64,000 nucleotides of DNA from positions 1 to 64,000 of the forward strand of contig NZ_AUNB01000015.1 of assembly GCF_000714545.1 (NCBI RefSeq). The letters are read 5' to 3'. This document shows positions 56,142 through 64,000 of this stretch, in pieces. The notes below the pieces were generated by a model, which ran no database searches, was not told the origin of the DNA, and was given only the letters and a program-made list of their open reading frames with translations. A program made the position numbers and the translations under genes. The stretch is from Thioclava indica. GTDB lineage: Bacteria > Pseudomonadota > Alphaproteobacteria > Rhodobacterales > Rhodobacteraceae. Position 1 is the first letter of the stretch; every line of letters starts with the position of its first letter.

Positions 56142-57023
56142 GGCTCTGTTGCAAACTTGGAGGCGGGTTGCCGTGTCATCTCAGTCTGATCGTGTAGAAC
56201 TGGCTATGAACGACTTCAAAGGGCGGCATTTCAGCGGTGAAGTCGTGCTCTGGGCTGTGCGATGGTACTGCCGGTATGGCCTCAGCTACCGCGACCTTGA
56301 AACCATGATGGCAGAGCGCGGTGTGCGTGTCGATCATTCGACGGTTTACCGCTGGGTGCAACGCTACGCCCCCGAAATGGAGCGGCGGATGCGTTGGCAA
56401 TGGCGGCGGCCGATGTCTGATAGCTGGCGGGTCGACGAGACCTATATCAAGGTGCGCGGCGAGTGGACATATTTGTACCGGGCCGTCGACAAATTGGGCA
56501 ACACGGTCGATTTTTACCTGTCTTCGTCCCGCAATGCCAAAGCGGCCAAACGATGTCTGGGCAAGGCCATCCGCGCCTGTAAAGACTGGGAAAAACCGTC
56601 CAAAATCAACACCGACAAGGCCGGGTGCTACACCCAGGCCATCCGCGAACTGAAGCAAGAGGGCAACTGCCCCAAGGACGTGGAGCACCGCCAGGTCAAA
56701 TACCGGAACAACATCATTGAGGCCGATCACGGCAAGCTCAAGCAGCTGATCAAACCGGTGCGTGGCTTCAAGACGATGAGGACTGCCTACGCCACAATCA
56801 AGGGTTTCGAGGTGATGCGCGCGCTGCGAAAGGGCCAGGGACGCGCCTTCAACCTAACGCGCGATCCGGTCGACGAAAAGCGGATGATCGAACGGGCCTT
56901 CGGTGTCGGGCCATGTGTCATGACTGAGGCAATGACGCTGATCGAAGAGCATTTCAAAGCCGCAGCATAAATGTGTCCAATGGAGGGGTAACGCCGTCCT
57001 GTGATGAAGTTTGCAACAGAGCC
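56142..57023 (+). mobile_element. IS6 family (IS26-like) insertion sequence, apparently intact
   Basis: The element is 882 bp. Perfect 17-bp inverted repeats bound it: GGCTCTGTTGCAAACTT (56142-56158) and AAGTTTGCAACAGAGCC (57007-57023). It carries one complete transposase gene. The 8-bp flanks AAAGGAAT and GGATTCTG do not match, so no target duplication is visible; a deletion or a cointegrate recombination probably followed insertion. Confidence 0.88.
56206..56970 (+). CDS. IS6 family transposase (IS26-like)
   Basis: DDE transposase of 254 residues. It starts MNDFKGRHFSGEVVLWAVRW, as IS26 transposase does, and holds YRWVQRYAPEMERRMRW, the first catalytic Asp in WRVDETYIKV, the second in INTDKAG and the glutamate in NNIIEADHGKLK. 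The ATG at 56206 is chosen by alignment to IS26; an earlier ATG at 56140 spans the inverted repeat. The gene looks full length and functional. Confidence 0.92.
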   Translation: MNDFKGRHFSGEVVLWAVRWYCRYGLSYRDLETMMAERGVRVDHSTVYRWVQRYAPEMERRMRWQWRRPMSDSWRVDETYIKVRGEWTYLYRAVDKLGNTVDFYLSSSRNAKAAKRCLGKAIRACKDWEKPSKINTDKAGCYTQAIRELKQEGNCPKDVEHRQVKYRNNIIEADHGKLKQLIKPVRGFKTMRTAYATIKGFEVMRALRKGQGRAFNLTRDPVDEKRMIERAFGVGPCVMTEAMTLIEEHFKAAA

Positions 57024-57366
57024 GGATTCTGCACTTTCCGGCATCAGACCCCCTCCAGGGAGTCGATTGCAGCCATAGGCGACGTTTTGGCCTGGAGACC
57101 GAGTCGCGACGCCGTCACGATGGATTAATGTCGCATCTCAATACATCTTTAGTGTGGATTTCAGGAATTTCTGCACGCGTTCAAGTCCTTGCACGAGAAT
57201 GCTGGGCCGGATTTCGATGTCGGTTGTTTCTCATTGACTTTCGCGCAGCTCGGCTTAATACTCAAATAAATGATTACTCCACTTTTGGAGTTATAAGGCG
57301 AAGAACCAATCGAGCCCTGTGTCAAGCGGAAGGGCTCCCAAGCTGAGCTGGAGCAAAGAGGACCAA
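57024..57366. other. Intergenic region before the glycerol cluster
   Basis: No supported gene. A promoter-like pair, TTGACT (57234-57239) and TAATAC (57256-57261, 16-base spacer), and a palindrome at 57276-57291 lie in its right half. The left half, next to the IS element, has no recognisable content. Confidence 0.45.
57276..57291. promoter_or_regulatory. Palindromic operator candidate before the glycerol cluster
   Basis: ACTCCACTTTTGGAGT: ACTCCA and TGGAGT are perfectly complementary around CTTT. It is 15 bases after the TAATAC element, near the expected transcription start, a position that suits a repressor. The regulator is unknown. Confidence 0.45.
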
Positions 57367-58767
57367 ATGTTGGATCATACGGACACCATCACCCGATTGA
57401 GGAGCGAGCTGGGGAGCGACAAGGTTTCCACATCGCGCAAGGATCTGGAGGCGAGCAGTCACGATACCTGGCCGCTGATGACCAAGCTGAACCTGCTGGG
57501 CGAGCATCCCAACATGGCAGACATTGTCGTACGTGCGATCAGCGAAGACGATATCTGCACCGTGCTTCGGATTGCGAACGAGACATCTACCCCCGTTACT
57601 GTCCGGGCGCTCGCCTCGTCCGTCACCGGGCAGCCGCTGCCGACGCGCGGCGGGATTGTGCTCGATCTCTCCGGGATGCCGCGGGAATACAGCGTCAACG
57701 AGACGAACATGACCGTGACGGCGACCTGTTCCTACAATGGTGGCAGTCTGGAAGAGCGTTTGAACAAGACCGGCTGGACCATGGGGCACTCGCCGCAATC
57801 GCTGTTCCGCTCCACCGTTGGCGGATGGTTGGCGACGCTGGCCACCGGGCAATTCTCGTCCTTTTATGGCGGGATCGAGGATCTTGTCGTTGGCTATGAC
57901 ATCATCCTGGCGACGGGCGAGAAGGTTTCGTTGCAAGCCAACCCGCGCGCCGCGATGGGTCCGGACCTGCGGCAGCTGTTCCTTGGGTCCGAAGGGACGT
58001 TGGGCATCATCACGTCGGTGACGCTCAAGATCTTCCCCGAGCAGGAAGCCGAAGAATTGATGACCTACACGATCCCGACCGTGAAGGATGGTCTGGCGGC
58101 GATGCGAGAGCTGATGGCCTCCAACCTGCGGCCCTTCCTCGTGCGGTTCTACGACACCGAGGAAGCCCGGCATGCGATGGCAGACAAGAGCTTTGCCACC
58201 CCGGTTTTGTTCGTCGGTAGCCGCGGCCTGAAGACGATGGTCGCTGCCGAACAATCCGCGCTGAAGACGATTATCGAAACCCACGGCGGCAAGGCCATCG
58301 GGCCCAAGGGCGTGGAAGGCTGGATGGGGCGTCGCTACGATTTTTCCACTGTCGAAGCCCTGTTGGCGTCGCGCGGTGGTTTTGGCGAAACCATCGAGAT
58401 CGCCCACAACTGGGATTCGATCCATGCGCTTTGGGAGGATCTGAAACAGGCGCTCGATCCGCTGGCTGACGAGGTGCTCTCGCATTTCTCGCACATCTAC
58501 ATGCAGGGCACGTCCATGTACGTGATCATGCTGAGCAAGGAAGACAGCGACGAGTCTGCGGTCGAGCGGTTGCGCGAGATCTGGAAGACGACGATGGAGG
58601 TCTGCCTCAAGCACGGCGCGGAGCTTTCGCACCACCACGGCGGCGGGCTTGCCCGGTCGCCCTACAGCCGGCGGTCGCTGGGCGATGCACATCTGGTGCT
58701 GCGCAAACTGAAGGCAGCGATGGACCCCAATTCAATTCTGAACCCCGGCAAGCTCGGGCTCGACTGA
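57367..58767 (+). CDS. FAD-binding oxidase, alkyldihydroxyacetonephosphate synthase-like
   Basis: Flavoprotein of 466 residues of the FAD_binding_4 family. The FAD-binding part has TVRALASSVTGQPLP, GHSPQSLFRSTVGGWLA and LGSEGTLGIITSVTL; the C-terminal part has the SHHHGGGLARSPY motif that resembles the SHHHGxG active-site motif of alkyl-DHAP synthase (ether-lipid enzyme). AGPS-like bacterial proteins of unknown substrate often lie with glycerol genes. A 12-bp AAAGAGGACCAA lies before the ATG at 57367. It is first in the unit with a membrane protein, glpK and glpD, so it probably acts on a glycerol-linked compound. Confidence 0.83.
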   Translation: MLDHTDTITRLRSELGSDKVSTSRKDLEASSHDTWPLMTKLNLLGEHPNMADIVVRAISEDDICTVLRIANETSTPVTVRALASSVTGQPLPTRGGIVLDLSGMPREYSVNETNMTVTATCSYNGGSLEERLNKTGWTMGHSPQSLFRSTVGGWLATLATGQFSSFYGGIEDLVVGYDIILATGEKVSLQANPRAAMGPDLRQLFLGSEGTLGIITSVTLKIFPEQEAEELMTYTIPTVKDGLAAMRELMASNLRPFLVRFYDTEEARHAMADKSFATPVLFVGSRGLKTMVAAEQSALKTIIETHGGKAIGPKGVEGWMGRRYDFSTVEALLASRGGFGETIEIAHNWDSIHALWEDLKQALDPLADEVLSHFSHIYMQGTSMYVIMLSKEDSDESAVERLREIWKTTMEVCLKHGAELSHHHGGGLARSPYSRRSLGDAHLVLRKLKAAMDPNSILNPGKLGLD

Positions 58768-58920
58768 ACAACGGATCAGGGCGGCGGCCCGGTCGGGCCG
58801 CCCCGAAATACTTGATGTTCACGCAAGAAGCGGTCTGCTGTGTCAGGGAGCGTCCGGGAGGGGTGTGAGGAGACGAGCCAGACGTAAGCGTGAATGAACC
58901 CACCAATACAGGAGGATATG

Positions 58921-59862
58921 ATGGAGGGTTTGAGCATTACCATGATGGGTGTCATGGGGGCATTGGCAGGCGGTTTCGTAGGCGCAGCCTTCGGGGCGCT
59001 GCTGGCGTTTGTCTTTACCGGTTTCGCCATCCTTGCCGGGATCGGGGTGCTGCTTTCGGGCGGCGCGGGCGATTTCCTGACACAGGTGGCTTTCGGCTCC
59101 TTCTTCGGGCCGCATATTTCCTTTGCTGGTGGCGTGGCCGCGGCGGCTTATGCGGGCGGCAAGGGCTATCTTGAAAGCGGGCGCGACATCGTCACCCCGC
59201 TTGCCAGCCTCGGCAAACCCGACGTGCTTTTCGTCGGCGCGGGATTTGGTCTGTTCGGCTATCTTGTCCAGTCGCTACTGCTCGCAATGCCGTCCATCGG
59301 CACCAACACCGACGGGATCGCGCTTACCGTTGTTATCTCTGCTGTCACAGCGCGGCTCGTCTTTGGCAAGACCGGCCTCGTCGGCACCCATAGCGAAGGT
59401 GTCACGGGCTGGGCGAAGTTCAAGCCAACCAAGACCCATGCCTGGTTGCCCTATCAGGACGGTTGGGCAATGACGACCGCAATCGGATTCGGTGTTGGCG
59501 GCATGTCGGCCTGGGCTGCGGTGGAAATGCTCGCCGCCTATCCCGAAGCGCCCGCGGTTATCTTCCTCGGCTTCGCGATTTCGGCAATCTCCGTTCTCTG
59601 CCTCGGATTCAACATGTTCGTCCCGGTGACGCATCACATCACGGCTGTTTCCGCCGTCACCGCCGCGCAATTCATGGTCGTGACCCAGAACCAGGTGGTG
59701 CTCGTCCTCGTGGGCGCGCTCGGTGGCCTTGCGGCTGCGCTTCTTGGCCAGTGTTTCTCGCGCTTCTGGCTGATCCGGGGCGACAGCCATATCGACCCGC
59801 CGGCCTCGGCCATCTGGCCGCTGACCACGGCTGCCATCCTGCTTGCAACTGCGATAAATTGA
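58921..59862 (+). CDS. Polytopic membrane protein of unknown family in the glycerol cluster
   Basis: Membrane protein of 313 residues with about eight to nine hydrophobic segments, rich in glycine and alanine (for example GALAGGFVGAAFGALLAFVF near the N terminus). I do not recognise a transporter family by motif. GGAGGA at 58911-58916 favours the ATG at 58921; the ATG at 58918 is also close. It lies between the AGPS-like gene and glpK, 12 bases before the latter, where a glycerol facilitator would usually be, yet it has no NPA boxes of an aquaglyceroporin. A role in uptake of glycerol or a related polyol is an inference from position. Confidence 0.7.
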   Translation: MEGLSITMMGVMGALAGGFVGAAFGALLAFVFTGFAILAGIGVLLSGGAGDFLTQVAFGSFFGPHISFAGGVAAAAYAGGKGYLESGRDIVTPLASLGKPDVLFVGAGFGLFGYLVQSLLLAMPSIGTNTDGIALTVVISAVTARLVFGKTGLVGTHSEGVTGWAKFKPTKTHAWLPYQDGWAMTTAIGFGVGGMSAWAAVEMLAAYPEAPAVIFLGFAISAISVLCLGFNMFVPVTHHITAVSAVTAAQFMVVTQNQVVLVLVGALGGLAAALLGQCFSRFWLIRGDSHIDPPASAIWPLTTAAILLATAIN

Positions 59863-59874
59863 TCGAGGAAAGAC

Positions 59875-61371
59875 ATGACAATGACCAAGCACATCCTCGT
59901 CATCGACTCCGGCACCACAGGCACCCGCGCGCTGATTTATGATGATCGCAGCCACATCCTGACCCAGGCTTACACGGAGTTTCCCAACTACCACCCGGCA
60001 CCAGACCGGGTGGAACAGGACGCCACCGAGATCTGGGACGCCACCAAGAAGATGATCGATCAGGCGCTCGACAACCTGAAGATCACCATGGCCGACATCG
60101 CCTGCATCGGCATCACGAACCAGCGCGCAACAACTGTTGTCTGGGACCGCGCCACGGGCCTGCCTGTCACCCGCGCCATCGTCTGGCAGGACACCCGCAC
60201 TGCGTCCCGGGCCCAGGAACTGGCCCCAGACTGGGGTGAAAAGGTCTATTCCCGCACCGGATGGTCTCTGGCGCCGGTCTATTCCTCGCTTTCCTTGCAG
60301 TGGATGCTGGAAAACGTGGATGGGCTGAAAGCCCGGGCTGAGGCCGGGGAACTGGCCTTCGGCACCATCGACACCTGGTTGATCCACTGCCTGACCGGTG
60401 GCAAGTCGCATGTCATCTCGGCCTCCAATGCCTCGGTGACCGGGTCCTATGACCTGCTGAACGACGAATGGTACGGCGAGTGGCTTGAGGCGTTGGGTGT
60501 TCCTGTCTCGATGTACCCGTCGGTTGTGGATGACTCCGGCAAGGTGGCAGAGACCGACCCGGATGTCATGGGCACGGCCGTGCCGATCAGCGGGGTGATC
60601 GCCGACCAGCACGCGGCGCTTTTCGCGCAGGAATGTGTCAAACCGGGCAACATCAAATGCACCCACGGCACCGGCACCTTCCTCGACATGCTGATCGGGA
60701 CGGAGCCGAAGATCGACACCGGCTCCGGCATCTGCTGTCAGATCGCCTGGCGCAAGGACGGCAAGACCCAATATGCGCTCGAAGGGTACGCGGGCAGCAC
60801 CGGCTCGGCGGTGCAGTGGCTGCGCGACGGGATCAAGATCATCAGCAGTTCCAAGGAATCTGAAGCCGAAGCGATGAAGGCCGAGGACAATGGCGGCGTC
60901 TACTTCGTGCCCGCTCTGACCGGCCTGTCGGCCCCCTATTGGGACAGCTATGCCCGCGGCATGATCATCGGTATCACGCCGGGCACAACGCGCCGGCACA
61001 TCGTTCGGGCCTGCCTGGAAGGGATCGTCTATTCGGTGCGCGACTTCGTCAACGCGATGACCGAGATCTCGGGCTACGAGATCAACGCGGTTGCCATCGA
61101 TGGCGGGGCGTCGGCCAATGACCTGCTGGCGCAGTTCCAGGCCGACCAGCTGGGTGTCGATGTCATCCGGCCGCGCTCGGTAGAGGCCACAAGCCTTGGC
61201 GCCGCGCTGATGGCCGGTCTGGGTGTCGGGATCTGGAAGACCGAAAGCGAGGCCTTTGGCGTCGGCCGCAACAAGACGACCTTCTCGCCCAAGACCGATG
61301 AAGAAACCCGCAACGCGCAATACGCAACCTGGGAACGGGCTGTCGAGCGCTCAAGAGGATGGAGCAAGTGA
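59875..61371 (+). CDS. glpK: Glycerol kinase
   Basis: FGGY-family kinase of 498 residues. It phosphorylates glycerol to glycerol-3-phosphate with ATP. The start ILVIDSGTTGTRALIYD (phosphate-binding loop), ITNQRATTVVWD and IVWQDTRT, plus the second signature around LEGIVYSVRDFVNAM, are typical, and GGASANDLLAQFQAD lies in the C-terminal domain. Its stop overlaps the glpD start by one base. Confidence 0.9.
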   Translation: MTMTKHILVIDSGTTGTRALIYDDRSHILTQAYTEFPNYHPAPDRVEQDATEIWDATKKMIDQALDNLKITMADIACIGITNQRATTVVWDRATGLPVTRAIVWQDTRTASRAQELAPDWGEKVYSRTGWSLAPVYSSLSLQWMLENVDGLKARAEAGELAFGTIDTWLIHCLTGGKSHVISASNASVTGSYDLLNDEWYGEWLEALGVPVSMYPSVVDDSGKVAETDPDVMGTAVPISGVIADQHAALFAQECVKPGNIKCTHGTGTFLDMLIGTEPKIDTGSGICCQIAWRKDGKTQYALEGYAGSTGSAVQWLRDGIKIISSSKESEAEAMKAEDNGGVYFVPALTGLSAPYWDSYARGMIIGITPGTTRRHIVRACLEGIVYSVRDFVNAMTEISGYEINAVAIDGGASANDLLAQFQADQLGVDVIRPRSVEATSLGAALMAGLGVGIWKTESEAFGVGRNKTTFSPKTDEETRNAQYATWERAVERSRGWSK

Positions 61372-63074
61372 TGAAACGGGCAAGTCTTTCAGACCTTTCC
61401 GGAACCACTTTCGACATCGCCGTGATCGGCGGTGGCATCACGGGCGCCGCGATCGCCCGAGATGCAGCCCTGCGAGGGCTGCGGGTGGTCCTGGTCGAAA
61501 AAGAGGATTTCGCGTCGGGAACCTCCAGCCGGTCCTCCAAGCTTATTCACGGGGGGCTGCGCTATCTTGAGACCTATCAATTCGGGCTGGTGGCGGAATC
61601 GGTGCGCGAACGCGAGATGGCGTTGCGGCTGGCGCCCCATCTGGCCAAGGTTCAGCCCTTTCTCTACATGGTCTACAAGGACAGCCCCGAAAAGAAATGG
61701 CTGTTGAACCTTGGCCTGACCTTCTACGACGTGGTGTCTGGCAGCGGGAGCAAGCGCCGGCACAAAATGCTGAGCAAGTCAGATGTTCTGGAGCGCCAAC
61801 CGCAGTTCCGCGAAGACGGGCTGCTTGGCGCGGCGATGTTCTATGACCTGTCCACCGACGACGCCCGTGTGACCATCGACACGGTGAAGGGCGCGTCCGA
61901 ACACGGGGCGCAGATCATCAACCATTGCGAGGTGATCGGGCTTACCCATGACGACACCCGCTGCAATGGCATCAAGGTGCGCGACCGGCTGAGCGGCGCG
62001 GAGGGCACGATCACGGCCAGTTATGTCGTCAACTCGACGGGGCCCTGGTCCGACACGATCCTGCGGTTCGAGGACGAGACCTCCCACGTGCTGCGCCCGA
62101 CCAAGGGCGTGCATATCGTCCTGCGGAAAAAGGACTTCTCGCTGCATTCCGCTGTCTTCATGCGCTCGCCCGATGACGGCCGGGTGGTCTGGCCGATCCC
62201 GTCGATGCAGGACGACCGGGTGTTCATCGGCACGACCGACACGACCTACGACGGCGATCTCGATGACGTTTACCCCGAGGCAGAAGACATCCGGTACCTG
62301 CTGAATGTCGCCAACCACCTGATGCCGGGCGCAAAACTCACCGAGGAGCATATCGTTGGCTCCTGGGCCGGCCTGCGCCCGCTGATCGCGCCAAAGGCAG
62401 ATCTGGACAACGCCAGGACCCCGCGGGAGCATCAGATCATCCGCAGCCCCTCCGGTGTCTTTTCCATTGTCGGGGGCAAACTGACCAGCAACCGGATTAT
62501 GGCCCGGCACCTGCTGGATGCGGTGGTCAAGGCGGATCGCAACACCTATCTGTCGCCGTCTCTGCTGCCCTACAGCGCCGACAAGGTGCCGCTGTCCGGC
62601 GCCCATCGCAAAGGCGACGACCGCCGCGCAGGCGTGCCGCGCTATTCTCGCAACGATCTTGCGGCGGAGCTGCAGGAACGGGGCATTCCGCCCGGGCTCG
62701 CTGTCAGCTGGACCGGGCGCTACGGCAATAACGCGCTCGCGCTCGGACATCTCTGGTCACAGGACGAGACGATGCAGGAAGATCTTGGGGCGCGTGGATT
62801 GACGGTAGCCGAGCTTCACTACTGCGTGACGCAGGAAGCTGCCGCCTCGCTGCGCGACCTGCTTGTCCGACGCGTTTCGGCCTTCTTCTGGGACAGGACC
62901 GGCGGCACCCAGAAGATCGCGCGCATTGCCGAGGTGATGCAAACCCTTCTCGGTTGGAGCGATGAAGAAATGGCGCGTCAGATCGAGGACTATCGGGCGC
63001 TTGTTGCCAAACACCGCCCGACACCGCTCGAGGCTTCTGCTTCCCCTCAGACGGTCGTCGATATGGCCAGCTGA
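61371..63074 (+). CDS. glpD: Glycerol-3-phosphate dehydrogenase, FAD-dependent, aerobic
   Basis: Flavoprotein of 567 residues that oxidises sn-glycerol-3-phosphate to dihydroxyacetone phosphate at the membrane and reduces quinone. It shows the FAD fold IAVIGGGITGAAIARDA, SRSSKLIHGGLRYLE, FYDLSTDDARV, VNSTGPWSD and FIGTTDTTYDGDLDD, and a C-terminal helical domain. The ATG at 61371 overlaps the last base of glpK. It is last in the unit and ends just before a bidirectional hairpin. Confidence 0.95.
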   Translation: MKRASLSDLSGTTFDIAVIGGGITGAAIARDAALRGLRVVLVEKEDFASGTSSRSSKLIHGGLRYLETYQFGLVAESVREREMALRLAPHLAKVQPFLYMVYKDSPEKKWLLNLGLTFYDVVSGSGSKRRHKMLSKSDVLERQPQFREDGLLGAAMFYDLSTDDARVTIDTVKGASEHGAQIINHCEVIGLTHDDTRCNGIKVRDRLSGAEGTITASYVVNSTGPWSDTILRFEDETSHVLRPTKGVHIVLRKKDFSLHSAVFMRSPDDGRVVWPIPSMQDDRVFIGTTDTTYDGDLDDVYPEAEDIRYLLNVANHLMPGAKLTEEHIVGSWAGLRPLIAPKADLDNARTPREHQIIRSPSGVFSIVGGKLTSNRIMARHLLDAVVKADRNTYLSPSLLPYSADKVPLSGAHRKGDDRRAGVPRYSRNDLAAELQERGIPPGLAVSWTGRYGNNALALGHLWSQDETMQEDLGARGLTVAELHYCVTQEAAASLRDLLVRRVSAFFWDRTGGTQKIARIAEVMQTLLGWSDEEMARQIEDYRALVAKHRPTPLEASASPQTVVDMAS

Positions 63075-63101
63075 GCCTGTCCCCTCCCTCACCGCCAAGA
63101 C

Positions 63102-63133
63102 AAGCCGGCCCCTGTCCCGGGACCGGCTTCTTT
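63102..63133. terminator. Bidirectional terminator between glpD and the YhfZ-type gene
   Basis: AAGCCGG (63102-63108) and CCGGCTT (63123-63129) form a stem with a 14-base GC-rich loop, followed by CTTTT on the plus strand. The genes on either side converge, so it can serve both. Confidence 0.6.
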
Positions 63134-64000
63134 TCAGCCGATGGTTTCGAAGGCTTTCAGATATGGATCTTCCTGATGAAAGGCTGTCAGCTGCGCCTGC
63201 ATGACCAGCGTGTCGTCCAGTTCCGCCAAAAGAGACACCAGCTCGGGCCGTTCCGGGTTCACGACAAAGGCCGCCGCGGACAGGTTGCGGTGAATCTCCA
63301 CCGCTGTCTCTCGCTGGAGCATCGAGGCCCGCAATCCCGCCAGTTCCAATGGTACCGGGCTGGACGTCAGATGCCACAGCCCCGCATCGACCTCCCGACG
63401 CAGGATGCGCGAGGGAACCTGCCGGAAATCGGTCTCGACATGCGAATAGCCTTCGCTCGACGGAAACTCCGCCTCCGTGATGTCGTTGTGATCCGAGGAA
63501 TTTCTGTCGATAGCGATGGTCTTCCAGTCATCGCGGGCCTCACCCGACCGGGAAACGACAATCAGCCGGCGCGAGGAGTAGTAGGTCTCGGGAGGCATTG
63601 TGCGCAAACAGGCGTCGGGGATGGTCTCAACCATATTCCGCGCCGCGCCCATAGAGGTCAGAGCGATATCGAAATCTCCCTTCAGAACCTGGGCGATCCG
63701 GCGTTCGCCCCCAGTGGCGTTGGAGATGAAATAGGGAATGTTCATTGCCCCAAGCTTGCCGGTGACATGTTCGACAAGCACGTCGATCTCGATCGATCCG
63801 CTCGATGGCATCAGCAATTGCACTGCGGGAAGCTTCGCAATGTTCCAGCAAAGCCCAGTGTCGATATGGGTGATGACCCGCCCCATATGCCCCTTTGACC
63901 GGGTCTCCAGCGCGTCCGACTCCTTCAGAACTCGAAGCGCACGTTGCATCGTACCGGCGACAATTCCGTATCTTTCGAAAAACCACGTATTCGTCGGCAA
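63134..64000 (-). CDS. YhfZ family transcriptional regulator, truncated by the window edge
   Basis: The visible 288 residues lack only the N terminus, which lies beyond base 64000. Residues 1-45 are the end of a winged helix (YGIVAGTMQRALRVLKESDALETRSKGHMG), followed by a YhfZ-type ligand domain with a periplasmic-binding-protein character (VQLLMPSSGSIEIDV, GDFDIALTSMGAA). YhfZ proteins are regulators of sugar-phosphate or amino-acid gene sets; the target is unknown. It converges with glpD and probably belongs to the genes on its own left beyond the window, not to the glycerol unit. Confidence 0.78.
   Translation of the reverse strand: MPTNTWFFERYGIVAGTMQRALRVLKESDALETRSKGHMGRVITHIDTGLCWNIAKLPAVQLLMPSSGSIEIDVLVEHVTGKLGAMNIPYFISNATGGERRIAQVLKGDFDIALTSMGAARNMVETIPDACLRTMPPETYYSSRRLIVVSRSGEARDDWKTIAIDRNSSDHNDITEAEFPSSEGYSHVETDFRQVPSRILRREVDAGLWHLTSSPVPLELAGLRASMLQRETAVEIHRNLSAAAFVVNPERPELVSLLAELDDTLVMQAQLTAFHQEDPYLKAFETIG

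Noticed and set aside
57322-58692. 456-codon minus-strand frame
   Set aside because: Antisense to the AGPS-like FAD oxidase, which has clear motifs.
59275-61320. 681-codon minus-strand frame
   Set aside because: It lies antisense across the membrane-protein gene and glpK, has no family features, and is a GC-driven shadow.

Overview
The window looks like a chromosomal segment of a marine alphaproteobacterium of the Roseobacter/Rhodobacterales type. This is inferred from gene content, not from a marker gene: TRAP and TAXI transporters, a HutF-type histidine pathway, an HpsN-like dehydrogenase, an L-fucose pathway and many Rieske oxygenases. There is no rRNA, tRNA or CRISPR array that I can see. 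Most of the DNA is a chain of small-molecule catabolic clusters, separated by a stress-gene block and by insertion-sequence debris.

Region 1 (0.1-7.5 kb): a divergent IclR regulator and a four-gene operon for non-phosphorylating L-fucose breakdown (KDF dehydrogenase, diketo-deoxyfuconate hydrolase, L-fuconate dehydratase, L-fucose dehydrogenase). It is followed by an unusual single ORF that joins a ClC chloride channel/antiporter to a complete formylglycine-generating (sulfatase-activating) enzyme. Region 2 (7.8-15.3 kb): a lone Rieske oxygenase, then a universal stress protein, a P2-type cation ATPase, a short PHA-synthase-like protein and a YflT-like stress protein.

Region 3 (15.4-36.9 kb) is the most interesting part. 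A full histidine utilisation set (hutC, hutU, hutG, hutH, hutI, hutF, hutD) is surrounded by genes not normally in a hut locus: a HisC-like aminotransferase, an FAD D-2-hydroxyacid dehydrogenase, a dipeptide-type ABC importer, a LysR regulator, a VanA-like Rieske oxygenase with its reductase, an AstE/DoeB-like deacylase, and a glutathione-dependent formaldehyde dehydrogenase. Four copies of a palindrome of the form TTATGTCTATACATAA lie in front of these transcription units, which suggests one HutC-type regulon. I infer a pathway that feeds modified histidines (N-methylated, N-acylated or the 2-hydroxy/2-oxo forms) into the Hut route; formaldehyde from oxidative demethylation would be handled by the formaldehyde dehydrogenase.

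Region 4 (37-41.4 kb): a PAP2 phosphatase, then a junkyard of IS3, IS5 and IS6 remnants with small and hypothetical genes and a DsrE-like periplasmic protein. Region 5 (41.4-55.7 kb): an amidohydrolase and a LacI regulator, then one long operon holding both a TRAP (PQM) and a TAXI-type transporter, followed by an Ldh/ComC-type dehydrogenase, an HpcH aldolase, a D-2-hydroxyacid dehydrogenase, an HpsN-like HisD paralogue, an SDR and an LhgO-like oxidase. TTGCA-n5/6-TGCAA palindromes flank the lacI-type gene and precede the transporter operon. The pathway resembles sulfopropanediol/sulfolactate metabolism but lacks the C-S lyase and has an added aldolase. Region 6 (55.7-57.0 kb): an apparently intact IS26-like IS6 element next to remnants. 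Region 7 (57.0-64 kb): an AGPS-like FAD oxidase, a polytopic membrane protein of unknown family, glycerol kinase and glycerol-3-phosphate dehydrogenase, facing a YhfZ-family regulator cut by the window edge.
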